Source of the DNA: Shewanella violacea DSS12
GTDB lineage: Bacteria; Pseudomonadota; Gammaproteobacteria; Enterobacterales; Shewanellaceae
Direction: 5' to 3'
Length of the DNA stretch: 64,000 nucleotides
Assembly: GCF_000091325.1 (NCBI RefSeq)
Contig: NC_014012.1
Coordinates: 372,001-436,000 of the forward strand
Below, piece after piece: positions 18,802-27,753 of this stretch. How positions within the stretch are numbered: position 1 is the stretch's first letter; the number at the start of each line of letters is the position of its first letter. A program made the position numbers and the translations under genes. The notes below the pieces were generated by a model. The model was not told where the DNA came from. It did no database searches and saw only the letters and a list, made by a program, of their open reading frames with translations.

Positions 18802-20061
18802 ATGTTATCCAGTATTAAAGGCCTGCCTGAGCAGGTTAAACAATATCTGCTCATCACAGGTAACTATTGGGCATTTACCTTGACCGATGGTGCCCTGCGC
18901 ATGCTGGTGGTACTGCATTTTCATCAACTAGGTTATAGCCCACTGGCCATCGCCATGCTATTTCTCTTCTACGAGATTTTCGGAGTGATTACTAACTTAG
19001 TTGGTGGTTACTTAGGAGCGCGTATCGGGCTTAATAAGATCATGAATATTGGTCTGGGTTTGCAGGTCGCGGCACTTGCCATGCTGCTGGTGCCAAGCTC
19101 CATGCTCACCTTAGTCTGGGTTATGATCGCGCAAGGTATCTCCGGCATCGCTAAAGATCTCAATAAGATGAGTGCTAAGAGCTCAATCAAGATGCTGCTG
19201 GTGAGTGAGAAGGCAGGCGGTCAGGACGAGGCTAGAGCTGCTGATGATGCCTATGCTAAGCAGCAAAAACTCTATGGTTGGATTGCCAAACTTACCGGTT
19301 CTAAAAACGCCCTCAAGGGAGCGGGATTCTTTCTCGGTGGAGCCCTGCTGAGCCTGTTTGGCTTCACGCTTGCCATCGCCATCATGGCAATAGCGCTAAC
19401 CTTAGTCTGGGTCTTGAGTTTGTGTACTCTTAAGCGAGACTTAGGCAAAGCCAAGAACAAACCAAAATTTAGTCAGATATTTTCTAAGAGCCGCAGCATC
19501 AACATCTTATCGGCGGCGCGCATGTTCCTGTTTGCTGCCCGGGACGTCTGGTTTGTGGTGGCACTGCCACTCTATCTCGGCAGCCAATTTGGCTGGGATC
19601 ACTATTACGTGGGAGGATTCCTGGCCCTATGGGTGATAGCTTATGGCTTGGTGCAGACTCAAGCTCCTAGATTTACCTCAAAATCTGATGGCTCAGCGCC
19701 AGGAGGAAGGCAAGCCCTGCTCTGGGTGTGTGCACTCACTGCTATTCCAGGGCTGATAGCGTTAGCCTTGAGCCTTAATATCAGCCCCCAGCTGAGCTTA
19801 TTAGCCGGCTTGATGCTCTTCGGTGCAGTATTTGCGGTTAACTCTTCACTACATAGTTTTTTGATCGTCAACTATGCCAGTGACGACTGTGTCTCTTTGG
19901 ATGTGGGCTTTTACTACATGGCCAACGCCATGGGACGCTTAATGGGCACTGTGCTTTCCGGCTATGTGTATCAGGTAGCAGGATTAGAAGCTTGTTTGTG
20001 GATCTCATCAGCTATGTTGGGAATGACGGCAGTTATAAGCATTTATCTACCAAAAGATTAG
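18802..20061 (+). CDS. arsJ: Organoarsenical exporter ArsJ (MFS)
   Basis: A 419-residue major-facilitator protein with about twelve membrane segments. It matches ArsJ, which exports 1-arseno-3-phosphoglycerate outside, where it breaks down to arsenate. The LTDGALRMLVVLHFHQLGYSPL start and FYEIFGVITNLVGGYLGARIGL segment are family-typical. The ATG at 18802 follows AGGG; the longer frame from 18736 would add 22 residues encoded by heptamer repeats and is unlikely. With the GAPDH gene upstream it forms the known arsenate-detoxification pair. Confidence 0.93.
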   Translation: MLSSIKGLPEQVKQYLLITGNYWAFTLTDGALRMLVVLHFHQLGYSPLAIAMLFLFYEIFGVITNLVGGYLGARIGLNKIMNIGLGLQVAALAMLLVPSSMLTLVWVMIAQGISGIAKDLNKMSAKSSIKMLLVSEKAGGQDEARAADDAYAKQQKLYGWIAKLTGSKNALKGAGFFLGGALLSLFGFTLAIAIMAIALTLVWVLSLCTLKRDLGKAKNKPKFSQIFSKSRSINILSAARMFLFAARDVWFVVALPLYLGSQFGWDHYYVGGFLALWVIAYGLVQTQAPRFTSKSDGSAPGGRQALLWVCALTAIPGLIALALSLNISPQLSLLAGLMLFGAVFAVNSSLHSFLIVNYASDDCVSLDVGFYYMANAMGRLMGTVLSGYVYQVAGLEACLWISSAMLGMTAVISIYLPKD

Positions 20062-20076
20062 CGCCTTGGAATGAAG

Positions 20077-20177
20077 GTTGGGCTACATTTTTATTTAGCT
20101 TTCGGCTGGGTGGGTATTTGATAGCTTGTTGAAGATCGGGCTTTCATTAAGCCCATCAATACACTATCCAGCCCAAC
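20077..20177. other. Paired region in the arsJ–symporter gap
   Basis: This is the only structure seen in the 374-base gene-free stretch 20062–20435. An outer 8-bp pairing (20077–20084 with 20170–20177) encloses a small hairpin (20138–20143 with 20149–20154). It could end arsJ transcription or be a small structured element; there is no U-run. Glycine-riboswitch core sequences were looked for and not found. Confidence 0.3.
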
Positions 20178-20435
20178 GAACCCAAAAAGATATTTGAATC
20201 AAACTTGTTATCTGACATGTTCCTCGTCCTCAATATTAGAGATAAGATTAATTTTCTCAGCCAAATTAGAATAGTTACCCTATTTTGAAGTGTAAAACTA
20301 TTCACCATTAGTTTCCCTATCCACCCTTTCCAAACCTCGACTATTCGTTGTACTCTGGGGCGCAATAAAACATATTAGCCATAGATCTAAGCGTAAAAAA
20401 TATAAAAATAATCAGCAAGAATTGAAGAGGTTTGA

Positions 20436-21806
20436 ATGGAAGGAATAACTGAATTTGTCAGTATGATCAATGGCTTTGTATGGGGTGTCCCCATGCTAGT
20501 CATGATCTTAGGTGTTGGTCTGTTTCTCTCCGTGGGTTTGAAACTGATGCCAATTTTAAAATTGGGTACAGGCTTTAAACTGCTCTGGTCTGGTCGGATA
20601 CCAGATAAAGATAAGTCGATGAAAGGGGAGATAAGCCCTTTCAATGCGTTAATGACTTCGCTTTCAGCCACTATAGGTACGGGTAATATTGCCGGTGTCG
20701 CTACCGCTATCTTTATTGGTGGTCCGGGCGCGCTATTCTGGATGTGGTGTACCGCGCTGGTGGGCATGGCGACTAAGTTTGCCGAGGCAGTACTGGCGGT
20801 AAAATATCGTGAAATAGATGCCAACGGCAACCACATTGGTGGCCCTATGTACTACATCAAGAATGGACTCAGTAGCAAGTGGGCCTGGCTAGGTACCGCA
20901 TTTGCTCTGTTCGGTTCTTTTGCCGGTTTCGGTATCGGTAATACGGTACAGTCAAACTCGGTGGCCGATGCGCTAAGCAGTAACTTCGGTGTGCCGACTT
21001 GGATAACTGGCCTGGTATTGATGGTGTTAGTCGGTGCTGTACTGATGGGCGGGATTAAGCGTATCGCCGATGTGGCGGGTAAGCTAGTGCCCCTTATGAC
21101 ATTGTTCTATATTGCCGCGGGTCTTGCGGTATTAGCCGTTAATGCTGCCGAGATCCCGGATGCCATAGCCTTAATTATTCACAGTGCATTTAACCCTGTA
21201 GCGGCTCAAGGTGGTTTCGCCGGTGCAGCCGTATGGGCAGCGATTCGTTTCGGTGTGGCTCGAGGCATCTTCTCCAATGAGGCAGGCTTAGGTAGTGCAC
21301 CTATCGCTCACGCTTCAGCTCAGACTAATAACCCAGTCGCTCAGGGTCTGGTTGCCATGTTGGGTACCTTTATCGATACCTTAATCGTCTGTTCTATCAC
21401 AGGATTGGCAATCATAGTATCGGGTGCTTGGACATCGGGTGAGAATGGCGCGGCAATGACGTCCTTGGCATTCTCAACTGCGCTGCCTATGGGTAACTAT
21501 ATTGTGGCAATAGCCCTGTCTGTGTTCGCCTTCACCACTATCTTAGGTTGGAGTGTGTATAGCGAGAAGTGTGTCCAGTATCTATTTGGCGTGAAGGCGG
21601 TGAAGCCTTTTCGAGTTCTATGGATTCTGGTAGTGCCATTAGGTGCAGTTAGTTCACTGGATTTCATCTGGTTGCTGGCCGATACGCTCAATGCCATGAT
21701 GGCGATTCCAAACCTTATCGCTCTGGCGCTACTCAGTCCGGTAGTGTTTAAATTGACTCGGGAATACTTTATTAACAAGCGCGAAGAAGAGGCTGCTAAA
21801 GTTTAA
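20436..21806 (+). CDS. Alanine/glycine:cation symporter (AGCS family)
   Basis: A 456-residue inner-membrane symporter for small neutral amino acids driven by sodium or protons. AGCS features are LSATIGTGNIAGVATAIFIGG near residue 70, KFAEAVLAVKYRE, GGPMYYIKNGL and GVARGIFSNEAGLGSAPIAHA. About eleven membrane segments are seen and length is normal. A GAAGAGG site precedes the ATG. It is monocistronic with a strong terminator behind it. Whether alanine or glycine is preferred cannot be read from sequence. Confidence 0.93.
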   Translation: MEGITEFVSMINGFVWGVPMLVMILGVGLFLSVGLKLMPILKLGTGFKLLWSGRIPDKDKSMKGEISPFNALMTSLSATIGTGNIAGVATAIFIGGPGALFWMWCTALVGMATKFAEAVLAVKYREIDANGNHIGGPMYYIKNGLSSKWAWLGTAFALFGSFAGFGIGNTVQSNSVADALSSNFGVPTWITGLVLMVLVGAVLMGGIKRIADVAGKLVPLMTLFYIAAGLAVLAVNAAEIPDAIALIIHSAFNPVAAQGGFAGAAVWAAIRFGVARGIFSNEAGLGSAPIAHASAQTNNPVAQGLVAMLGTFIDTLIVCSITGLAIIVSGAWTSGENGAAMTSLAFSTALPMGNYIVAIALSVFAFTTILGWSVYSEKCVQYLFGVKAVKPFRVLWILVVPLGAVSSLDFIWLLADTLNAMMAIPNLIALALLSPVVFKLTREYFINKREEEAAKV

Positions 21807-21858
21807 TCTAAGCCATTACCGAGCAGAATATTTTTCAACTGGATAAATAATAGAAACT

Positions 21859-21882
21859 AAAAAGCGCCGAGAGGCGCTTTTT
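21859..21882 (+). terminator. Terminator after the AGCS symporter gene
   Basis: A GC-rich stem (AAAAGCGCC with GGCGCTTTT) and GAGA loop followed by a T-run. The A-tract on the other side makes it usable also for the small minus-strand gene at 21914. Confidence 0.85.
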
Positions 21883-21913
21883 TATTGATCATTCAGTGAG
21901 ATGTTATTTACCT

Positions 21914-22087
21914 TTAGTAAAAGTCGCCACTCATGGCGCGTTGAAGTTCTGCTTGGGCAAGCAGTTCTTCTAAACGTTTTTTAATTTCTCGTCTGTGTTG
22001 CAGTTCATCTGCCGCTTGAGGATTTTTGGGTGCGATAAACGCTTCCATCTCTACATCGTTGGGCACAAGTTCAATAATCTGAGCCAT
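21914..22087 (-). CDS. Small conserved-type hypothetical protein (57 aa)
   Basis: A 57-residue reading frame with a strong AGGAGTTAGTT site before its ATG. It begins MAQIIELVPNDVEMEAF and its C-terminal half is a charged helix (HRREIKKRLEELLAQAELQ) ending MSGDFY. The layout recalls the small PA3496/DUF3545-type proteins, but no family is assigned. No signal peptide is seen. It stands alone, transcribed towards the symporter terminator. Confidence 0.7.
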   Translation of the reverse strand: MAQIIELVPNDVEMEAFIAPKNPQAADELQHRREIKKRLEELLAQAELQRAMSGDFY

Positions 22088-22488
22088 AACTAACTCCTAT
22101 GATTGTTACCATTCCTATGGCCAGTGAATATCTGTACCAGAGAAAAATGAGACACACAAGGTGTCAGTATTTTGTGTAAAAAGCGCTTCAACTCAGGATG
22201 TTAATTCTGCTGAACTAGAAATATCCGACTTCACATTAGTAAGCGCTGATAAGCAAGATATCAGGCTATTAACAGGCAAAGTGAGATCTGCGTAACATTA
22301 TTTACAGATGATAAAAATTAATGCTTTGGGGAGTTTTTCTTAGGCGGATGATTATTAAATTTCATTATAACCATGTAGTTACTATTTTTTTAAAGCTAGG
22401 TTATCGCCGAGGAAGCGATAACCTAGTGGGTTTTGGATCACAGTTTTAGCAAACTCTAACTTAAGTTAGCATCAGGCGTGAGATTTTG
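22088..22488. other. Gene-free stretch with one strong hairpin
   Basis: No credible gene is seen in these 401 bases. A perfect 12-bp stem (22396–22407 with 22415–22426, 7-base loop) lies 63 bases downstream of the minus-strand porin gene and probably ends its transcript, although no U-run follows on that strand. The left part should hold the promoter of the 57-residue gene; no clear −35/−10 pair was found. Confidence 0.4.
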
Positions 22489-23181
22489 TTAAAGCTCGAA
22501 GCTGTAGCTGTAACCTAAGGTGATTTTGGGATCGTCGTCATTAAGGTCGGTATCGCTCAAGCTGAAAGAGATAGAGCCAAAATCTGTGTCTTTATTGAGT
22601 GAGACCGAGTAATCGGCATAATTGCTGGTGCCGAACCAAGAGGTGACAATATCACCGCTGGAGTAGCCATAGTGTGCCGATATGGATAGGGTCTCAGATA
22701 GGGGATAGCTGACTCCGGCATCTATATAGCTCATATCTGTGTTGTCCAGGGACTCGCTGGCCACATCGCTGCCAGCATTAACAAGATATGAGTAACTAAG
22801 GCTGAACCATTTCCAGCTAATTGCGCCGGTGAGTTCACCAAAATCGACATTGGAGTCACTGTCTGGATAGGCGTAATAGAGATAACTGACATCATAGCCA
22901 AAGTCTTCACCTAATGACCCTGCATAGCCGGCATAAAAATCGAGTTCGTAGCTAGTGTCGTCACCGAAATCGACATTCGATGCCCAGGTGCCAAGATAGA
23001 AGCCGCTATCATGCTGGTAATCTAGCCCTCCCTGGACAGCCACAGCATCTTGGGTCTGAGTCACCCCTCGCCATAGGTAGTTTGAGGTCGCCCCTATATT
23101 TCCTGAAACGTCAGCGCTTACTGAGAAGCTGAGCAGGATGGCTGAAGCTAAGATAGATACAGATACTATTGCTTGTTTCAT
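22489..23181 (-). CDS. TorF-family putative porin
   Basis: A 230-residue outer-membrane beta-barrel of the TorF/TIGR02001 type. The signal peptide (MKQAIVSVSILASAILLSFSVSA) is followed by the family hallmark GNIGATSNYLWRGVTQT and alternating beta strands, ending in SYSFEL with a terminal hydrophobic residue. The second ATG of the frame (23181) is preferred because AAAGGA lies 7 bases before it, against 1 base for the first. These proteins are presumed channels; the substrate is unknown. It is a single-gene unit. Confidence 0.85.
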   Translation of the reverse strand: MKQAIVSVSILASAILLSFSVSADVSGNIGATSNYLWRGVTQTQDAVAVQGGLDYQHDSGFYLGTWASNVDFGDDTSYELDFYAGYAGSLGEDFGYDVSYLYYAYPDSDSNVDFGELTGAISWKWFSLSYSYLVNAGSDVASESLDNTDMSYIDAGVSYPLSETLSISAHYGYSSGDIVTSWFGTSNYADYSVSLNKDTDFGSISFSLSDTDLNDDDPKITLGYSYSFEL

Positions 23182-23395
23182 GTTCATTTCCTTTGATGGT
23201 TAGCATGCTTATCCCTGCAGTTGAATTGGTATATATTTATTAAGCAGTGGATGAGAATAAAGGAAGCGATTATTATGCCAATAGTTAACTTGTTGAATTA
23301 AAGTGTTATTTTATAGGTGTTCTAGATGAATGAAGCTGACTTGGATTATTTTAGAGCTGAAGTGCACTTTAATTGTGCAGGGGGAAATTCAGGCA

Positions 23396-23421
23396 TAAAA
23401 AAACCTCCATTTAGGAGGTTT
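23396..23421 (-). terminator. Terminator after the HU gene
   Basis: Read on the minus strand, an 8-bp stem (AAACCTCC with GGAGGTTT) is followed by a run of T, 18 bases past the HU stop. Confidence 0.85.
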
Positions 23422-23438
23422 CTTTACACTGGGAGAGG

Positions 23439-23714
23439 TTACTGATTAACGCTATCTTTCAGTGTCTTGCCTGCTTTGAATTTAGGTACAGTAGCAGCTG
23501 GAATTTGGATCTCTTGGCCCGTCTGTGGGTTACGACCAGTACGTGCAGCTCGATTAGTAGTTTCAAAAGAACCAAAGCCAACGATAGAGATCTTATCACC
23601 GCTCTTCAGCGTTTCTGTAATAGTCTCTTCAAAAGATTTTAGTGCGCGTGCAGCTTCTGCTTTAGTCAGGTCCGCATTTTCAGCTATTTTTGCAACAAGT
23701 TCAGTCTTATTCAT
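23439..23714 (-). CDS. DNA-binding protein HU
   Basis: A 91-residue histone-like HU protein. It begins [21 protein letters not shown] and carries the DNA-binding arm signature [21 protein letters not shown] and [15 protein letters not shown] bends and compacts DNA and helps replication and regulation. It stands alone rather than next to lon, so it is probably the HupA-like copy, but the paralogue cannot be fixed from sequence alone. An AAGAGACG site precedes the ATG. Confidence 0.95.
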   Translation of the reverse strand: MNKTELVAKIAENADLTKAEAARALKSFEETITETLKSGDKISIVGFGSFETTNRAARTGRNPQTGQEIQIPAATVPKFKAGKTLKDSVNQ

Positions 23715-23953
23715 TTGAATCGTCTCTTCTTTTTATATTTAATTAAGCTAACCACATTAGGTACTTAGTAATTGCTTTAGGTAACATGCCACAAGATTAG
23801 CCATTTTTAAAGGGCTTTAGGGTCCTGAAATGGCGTTTTAGATCAATTTTTGAGTAAATAATAGTCAATAAGTGCTTATGAGGCGAATCATTGAGTATTT
23901 ACCCTATGCTGGATTCGTTATTCGGTTTATTTTTTGCTGATAATCCTGAGCTT

Positions 23954-24751
23954 TTATCCATCGAGCAGTTGATAAAGAAGCTGCTTAACCAATTGTGGTT
24001 CGAAGGGTTTATCACACAAGGCATTAACCCCAGCATGAGACACGTTACTCAGATGTGCTTCGTTGGCTTCCGATGACACCATTAAAATAGGCACATGTGA
24101 TTGTTGGCTATCATTGCGTATAAATTGAGTAAGGGCGAGTCCGTCGACGCTTGGCATATTGTAATCTGTGATCACCAGATCAAACATGTTCGACTTCATT
24201 AGTTCAATGGCCTGGGCACCATCACTGGCTTCGGTGATCAATCTAAGGCCTAAATTGCTTATGGTGCGCTTAATGATATTTCTGGCCATCATGCTGTCGT
24301 CCACAAGCAGTACTCTTAGGTTGTGGACATCGAAATGATTGAGATCGAGTTCGTCATTACTGAGCAGATCTATGGTGGCGTTAAGGGCTTTACCTAAGTG
24401 CACAGAAGAGAAAGGCTTTGGCAATATCGATACCACACCAGATTGGCGATAAACCTCTAGATGTTCACGACGACATTCGCTGGAGACCAACAAAAACTGT
24501 ATATCTTGGTATTTGTCATTGCTTTTTAAATGCTTGAGTAGATTTAATGCAGTCCCATCTTCAAAGTGCATGGCACAGGCAACAAGATCCGGTTGATGTC
24601 TGTCTATGATGGTGAGGGCTTCATCTAAGCTCTTGGCATTTTGAATATTAATAATGCCTTCTTCGCTCAAGCGGTTACTGATAATTTTTCTTTGAGTATC
24701 AGAGGGTTCTACTAGAAGTATTGAAAGTTCACTCGGTAGTAGCATGCTCAT
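23954..24751 (-). CDS. Two-receiver response regulator, first receiver degenerate
   Basis: A 265-residue protein made only of two receiver (REC) domains, about residues 8–125 and 144–262. The second keeps all residues: acidic pair in LLVDDS, phospho-acceptor Asp in LVITDYNMP, Lys in CDKPF. The first has LLVEPSD and keeps the Lys (LPKPF), but DLVACAMHFEDG has Ala where the Asp should be, so it cannot be phosphorylated there. No output domain is present. Start set at codon 3 (8 bases from GAGAGGG). No kinase is adjacent. Confidence 0.85.
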   Translation of the reverse strand: MSMLLPSELSILLVEPSDTQRKIISNRLSEEGIINIQNAKSLDEALTIIDRHQPDLVACAMHFEDGTALNLLKHLKSNDKYQDIQFLLVSSECRREHLEVYRQSGVVSILPKPFSSVHLGKALNATIDLLSNDELDLNHFDVHNLRVLLVDDSMMARNIIKRTISNLGLRLITEASDGAQAIELMKSNMFDLVITDYNMPSVDGLALTQFIRNDSQQSHVPILMVSSEANEAHLSNVSHAGVNALCDKPFEPQLVKQLLYQLLDG

Positions 24752-24834
24752 TGTCACGACCCTCTCGGCTTGTTGTTATTATGTAGCGGCCAAGTTACAT
24801 CAAAGGTCTTGTGTGAGCAAGCTGTACCAATTTA

Positions 24835-25248
24835 CTATTCCTGCCCTTTAGGTGCTTCTGCTTGCAGGTAGGTCTTAGTGGATTTGGCTAGGGCCAGGTA
24901 GATCTGGAATGATAAGAGTACTAGGGCGACAATTGCGATGAGCGGCACGGGAATATCATGGCCGTCAAGGATGACTTTGACATCTTGGGGGGAAATTTGA
25001 TAGGCGATAATGGCTGTGCCGCCAAATGCCGATAGCCCTAAGGTCTGTATGCCTAAGTAAACTTTAAAGACAATGTTAGCCCAGTTAGTTCTTAGGACCA
25101 AACCTATGAGTACAGGGATAACCCCAAGAGAGAATAGATCCACGGCTTGAGTGTTGATGGCTCGGAATAGGGCGATTATGGCCAAGATGAAATAGAGGAG
25201 CATGAGGAAAGATAAGCCTAAGGGTGGTTTTTTCATTGAATATTTCAT
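24835..25248 (-). CDS. Hypothetical membrane protein, four segments
   Basis: A 137-residue inner-membrane protein of unknown function. The start is set at MKYSMKKPPLG, behind TTAGG, dropping 25 polar residues of the longer frame. Four hydrophobic segments are visible (LSFLMLLYFILAIIALF; LFSLGVIPVLIGLVL; VYLGIQTLGLSAFGGTAIIAY; PLIAIVALVLLSFQIYLAL) with a short charged tail. No family recognised; it stands alone. Confidence 0.7.
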   Translation of the reverse strand: MKYSMKKPPLGLSFLMLLYFILAIIALFRAINTQAVDLFSLGVIPVLIGLVLRTNWANIVFKVYLGIQTLGLSAFGGTAIIAYQISPQDVKVILDGHDIPVPLIAIVALVLLSFQIYLALAKSTKTYLQAEAPKGQE

Positions 25249-25477
25249 AGAACCTAAGTGATAGTTTTTATATTGATGGTAGGAGTCATTGGCGAGTGTA
25301 AAAAACTCCGTTGACGCTGTCAAAGGTAAGCTTTTTTTAAATGTTTATCTTTAGTGGCAAGCTAGTTTGTCTCTTCATGCTAAAAGCCTATCGATTAACA
25401 AGAGAATTTGTACTGATTAGAGCCGGTATATTGGTTAGAATAGCCAAAAGCAGTAGATAAGAGTGAAGATAAGCAAG

Positions 25478-25987
25478 ATGACCGAAATAGAATTCTGGCA
25501 ACTGGTAACACGAGAGACACCCGCTCAAGACCAGGTAAGCCTTGCCGATAACCTAAAGAGTAAATTAGCGTCCTTGTCTGATCAGGAACTGCTCGAATTT
25601 GATAAAATATTCGGACAGCAGATGCGCAGAGCCTATTTTTGGTCTGTTTGGGGCGCGGCTTATATTATTACAGGCTGTGATTCAGAATATGCCTTTGCCG
25701 AGTATCGATGTTTTCTAATTTCATTGGGTAAAGACTGGTACGACAAAGTGATTGCCAATCCCGATGATATTGGTCAGCTAGCCCAGTGGCCAGAGAAAGA
25801 TGGCTATGCTTACCCGTTTGTCGATGAATATGATTTGATAGCCGGTCAACTCTTCGAAGATAGAACCGGGGAAGAACTCCCTTTTGTGCCTTCGGGAAAA
25901 GCGACGCCACAAGGTAAAAAGTTTACCACTAAGAAAAAGCAGCTCAAACTTGCTTACCCGCAATTGAGCCAAAAATTCCCCTTCTAA
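25478..25987 (+). CDS. DUF4240 domain protein
   Basis: A 169-residue cytosolic protein. MTEIEFWQLVTRE, the central FDKIFGQQMRRAYFWSVWGAAYIITGGC-like segment (actual: ITGCDSEY) and FRCFLISLGKDWYDKVIANPD-type sequence match the DUF4240 family, whose function is unknown. The ATG at 25478 is preferred since the family usually starts a few residues before the FW pair; a GTG at 25463 is possible. The C-terminus is basic (TTKKKQLKLAYPQLSQKFPF). Single gene. Confidence 0.75.
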   Translation: MTEIEFWQLVTRETPAQDQVSLADNLKSKLASLSDQELLEFDKIFGQQMRRAYFWSVWGAAYIITGCDSEYAFAEYRCFLISLGKDWYDKVIANPDDIGQLAQWPEKDGYAYPFVDEYDLIAGQLFEDRTGEELPFVPSGKATPQGKKFTTKKKQLKLAYPQLSQKFPF

Positions 25988-26020
25988 TTGCTTGCATCTT
26001 TTCGTTATTATAAATATAAC

Positions 26021-26042
26021 AGGCGAGGCATATATCTCGCCT
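26021..26042. terminator. Hairpin between convergent genes
   Basis: A 7-bp GC-rich stem (AGGCGAG with CTCGCCT) lies between the DUF4240 gene and the minus-strand small secreted protein. No clear T-run follows. Confidence 0.45.
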
Positions 26043-26083
26043 CGCTCAGATAATTTCTGCTGCAATCAGACTAGTATACTGGA

Positions 26084-26377
26084 CTAGATATTCGGTCCTT
26101 GTTCGATACAGCTCTCTTCAGACCTATTGGTGTCGATAGCATCTGGGCTACAAAGTGACTGTAGCAGTTCGATATTTTCTTGGTCGAGTTGCTTATCTAT
26201 CTCCTCGAGCTGGGCCTCTGCACTCATGTCTTCGGTGAGGGCCTGATACTGGCTAAGCACTTCGTCCGCAGTGGTCTGAGTATCATCTATCTCTAAGCTA
26301 GTTAGCTCGCTGGCACTCACTAAAGAAGATGTGGCGAGAAGAGAAATCATTAATATATTTTTTAGTGATGAGATCAT
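26084..26377 (-). CDS. Small secreted acidic hypothetical protein
   Basis: A 97-residue protein with a signal peptide (MISSLKNILMISLLATSSLVSA) and an acidic helical mature part (LTEDMSAEAQLEEIDKQLDQ). It has two cysteines near the C-terminus (LCSPDAID…ESCIEQG) that could form a disulfide in the periplasm. The ATG at 26377 is preferred over a TTG four codons earlier. No family recognised. Confidence 0.65.
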   Translation of the reverse strand: MISSLKNILMISLLATSSLVSASELTSLEIDDTQTTADEVLSQYQALTEDMSAEAQLEEIDKQLDQENIELLQSLCSPDAIDTNRSEESCIEQGPNI

Positions 26378-26746
26378 AATTATACTCAAAGTTTTTAGAT
26401 AGAGATTTTATTGTATATTAACATCGTCAATTTAAATGTCTGCGAAACAGATAGCGATTTCAATAATTTTTCAAGGGAGTGCTTACTCGATTTTCATGGT
26501 TTCACATTGAAAACCTCCGAACTGAAGTCGAAGCGCTAGCTTGGTCTGCATTCTCAAGGCTGGTATAAAATCTAATTTGTGATAGCCTTTTATCGAATTA
26601 TTATGTAATTAAATCTAGTGTGTTACGGTCTAATATAGATAGTGCGCGATAGGAGTGAATCGTCATTAATTGCTTTGCATTAAGCTCATGTTCAGCTTGA
26701 TTTTTGTACGCTAAATACTATATAAATGTAGGCTTAGGAGGCTGGT
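26378..26746. other. Divergent promoter region, nothing else seen
   Basis: This 369-base stretch separates a minus-strand small gene from the DUF3016 gene and should hold both promoters. A GGCTGGTATAA sequence near 26565 resembles the right end of the MITE at 32521. No other structure was recognised. Confidence 0.3.
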
Positions 26747-27283
26747 ATGAAGTTAACTCATTTATTTCTAACGGGAATTGTGGTTTCAGGTGCTATGCTT
26801 TCTGGTTTCGCGGTTGCCGATGTGGTGACTGAAAATCCAGTGACAGAGCGAGGTGTGGTCAAGGTAACTTGGCAAGACCCTAAAAGCTTCCGAGATATCA
26901 AAGCGGTGGGCGGTATTCAGTCCCGTTATGAGACTCGTACGTTTGAAGCATTAACTAAGAGTCTGGATAAAGAGGCGAGCAAAATTCTCAAGCCAGAACA
27001 AAAGCTGGAATTGATCGTGACCGACTTAGATCTTGCCGGTGATGTCAGACCGACATTTGGCGCGACCATGAACGACATTCGCTTGATCACAGATATCTAT
27101 CCGCCTCGTATCACCTTCAGTTATTCGGTATTAGAGGGCGATAAGGTGGTCGTGGTAGGTAACGAAAAACTGACCGATATGGGCTTTATGCATACCACAG
27201 GTCGTATGAACGATAGGCCATTAAGATACGAGAGCAAGTTACTTGCCGATTGGATGAAGAAAACCTTAGAGCCTAAAATCTAA
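26747..27283 (+). CDS. DUF3016 family periplasmic protein
   Basis: A 178-residue exported protein with a signal peptide (MKLTHLFLTGIVVSGAMLSGFAVA). The mature part has the DUF3016 pattern: VKVTWQDPKSFRDIK, ELIVTDLDLAGDVRPTFG, and a conserved end (DRPLRYESKLLADWMKKTL). The function of the family is unknown. A strong AGGAGG site precedes the ATG. It is a single-gene unit with a strong terminator. Confidence 0.85.
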   Translation: MKLTHLFLTGIVVSGAMLSGFAVADVVTENPVTERGVVKVTWQDPKSFRDIKAVGGIQSRYETRTFEALTKSLDKEASKILKPEQKLELIVTDLDLAGDVRPTFGATMNDIRLITDIYPPRITFSYSVLEGDKVVVVGNEKLTDMGFMHTTGRMNDRPLRYESKLLADWMKKTLEPKI

Positions 27284-27313
27284 GTTCTACAACCGTTATT
27301 ATGTGTTAAATAG

Positions 27314-27353
27314 AAAAAGGCTAAATGAGCGAATCGCTTATTTAGCCTTTTTT
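27314..27353. terminator. Terminator between DUF3016 and the 103-aa gene
   Basis: A long stem (AAAAAGGCTAAAT with ATTTAGCCTTTTT, extended by a GAGCG/CGCTT part) ends in a T-run on both strands and serves the convergent genes. Confidence 0.85.
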
Positions 27354-27385
27354 GTTTTTCTTTTTCAGCGATCACAGGGTAGAGA

Positions 27386-27697
27386 TTATTTTGATTTCTC
27401 TTTAAATGCCTGTAATGTCTGAATTAACACGCCTAACTTGCGTACAAAGCGCTCTAATGCTGCTGGCATCTTTTCGCTATCAGTTGGCAGCTCTTCCAGT
27501 TCATCGGCAAGCTCTTGAACATAAGGCTTAAAACGATTACTGCTGGTGGTGAAGCCTTCATCAGCAGAGAAGATCCTATTGAACTTCACATGACCCGCTT
27601 TTTTTAACTCATCGAGCTTGCCATCTGCATCTATGGATTTACGATAGGCTGACTGTAAGTTTTGTTTCAATTGTTCAATAACACGTGTGTGTGGCAT
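27386..27697 (-). CDS. Hypothetical helical protein (103 aa)
   Basis: A 103-residue soluble, charged, mostly helical protein beginning MPHTRVIEQLKQNLQ. No motif or family was recognised. A GAGG site lies 6 bases before the ATG, so it is probably translated. It is divergent from the TraB/GumN gene. Confidence 0.65.
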   Translation of the reverse strand: MPHTRVIEQLKQNLQSAYRKSIDADGKLDELKKAGHVKFNRIFSADEGFTTSSNRFKPYVQELADELEELPTDSEKMPAALERFVRKLGVLIQTLQAFKEKSK

Positions 27698-27753
27698 AGC
27701 TGCCTCTCATTACATAAACTTTTAAATTATCGAGATTATAAGGGGCTAATCAG

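Noticed and set aside
20062..20435. Glycine riboswitch before the AGCS symporter
   Set aside because: Such symporters often have one, but no tandem glycine-aptamer core sequences could be found in the region.
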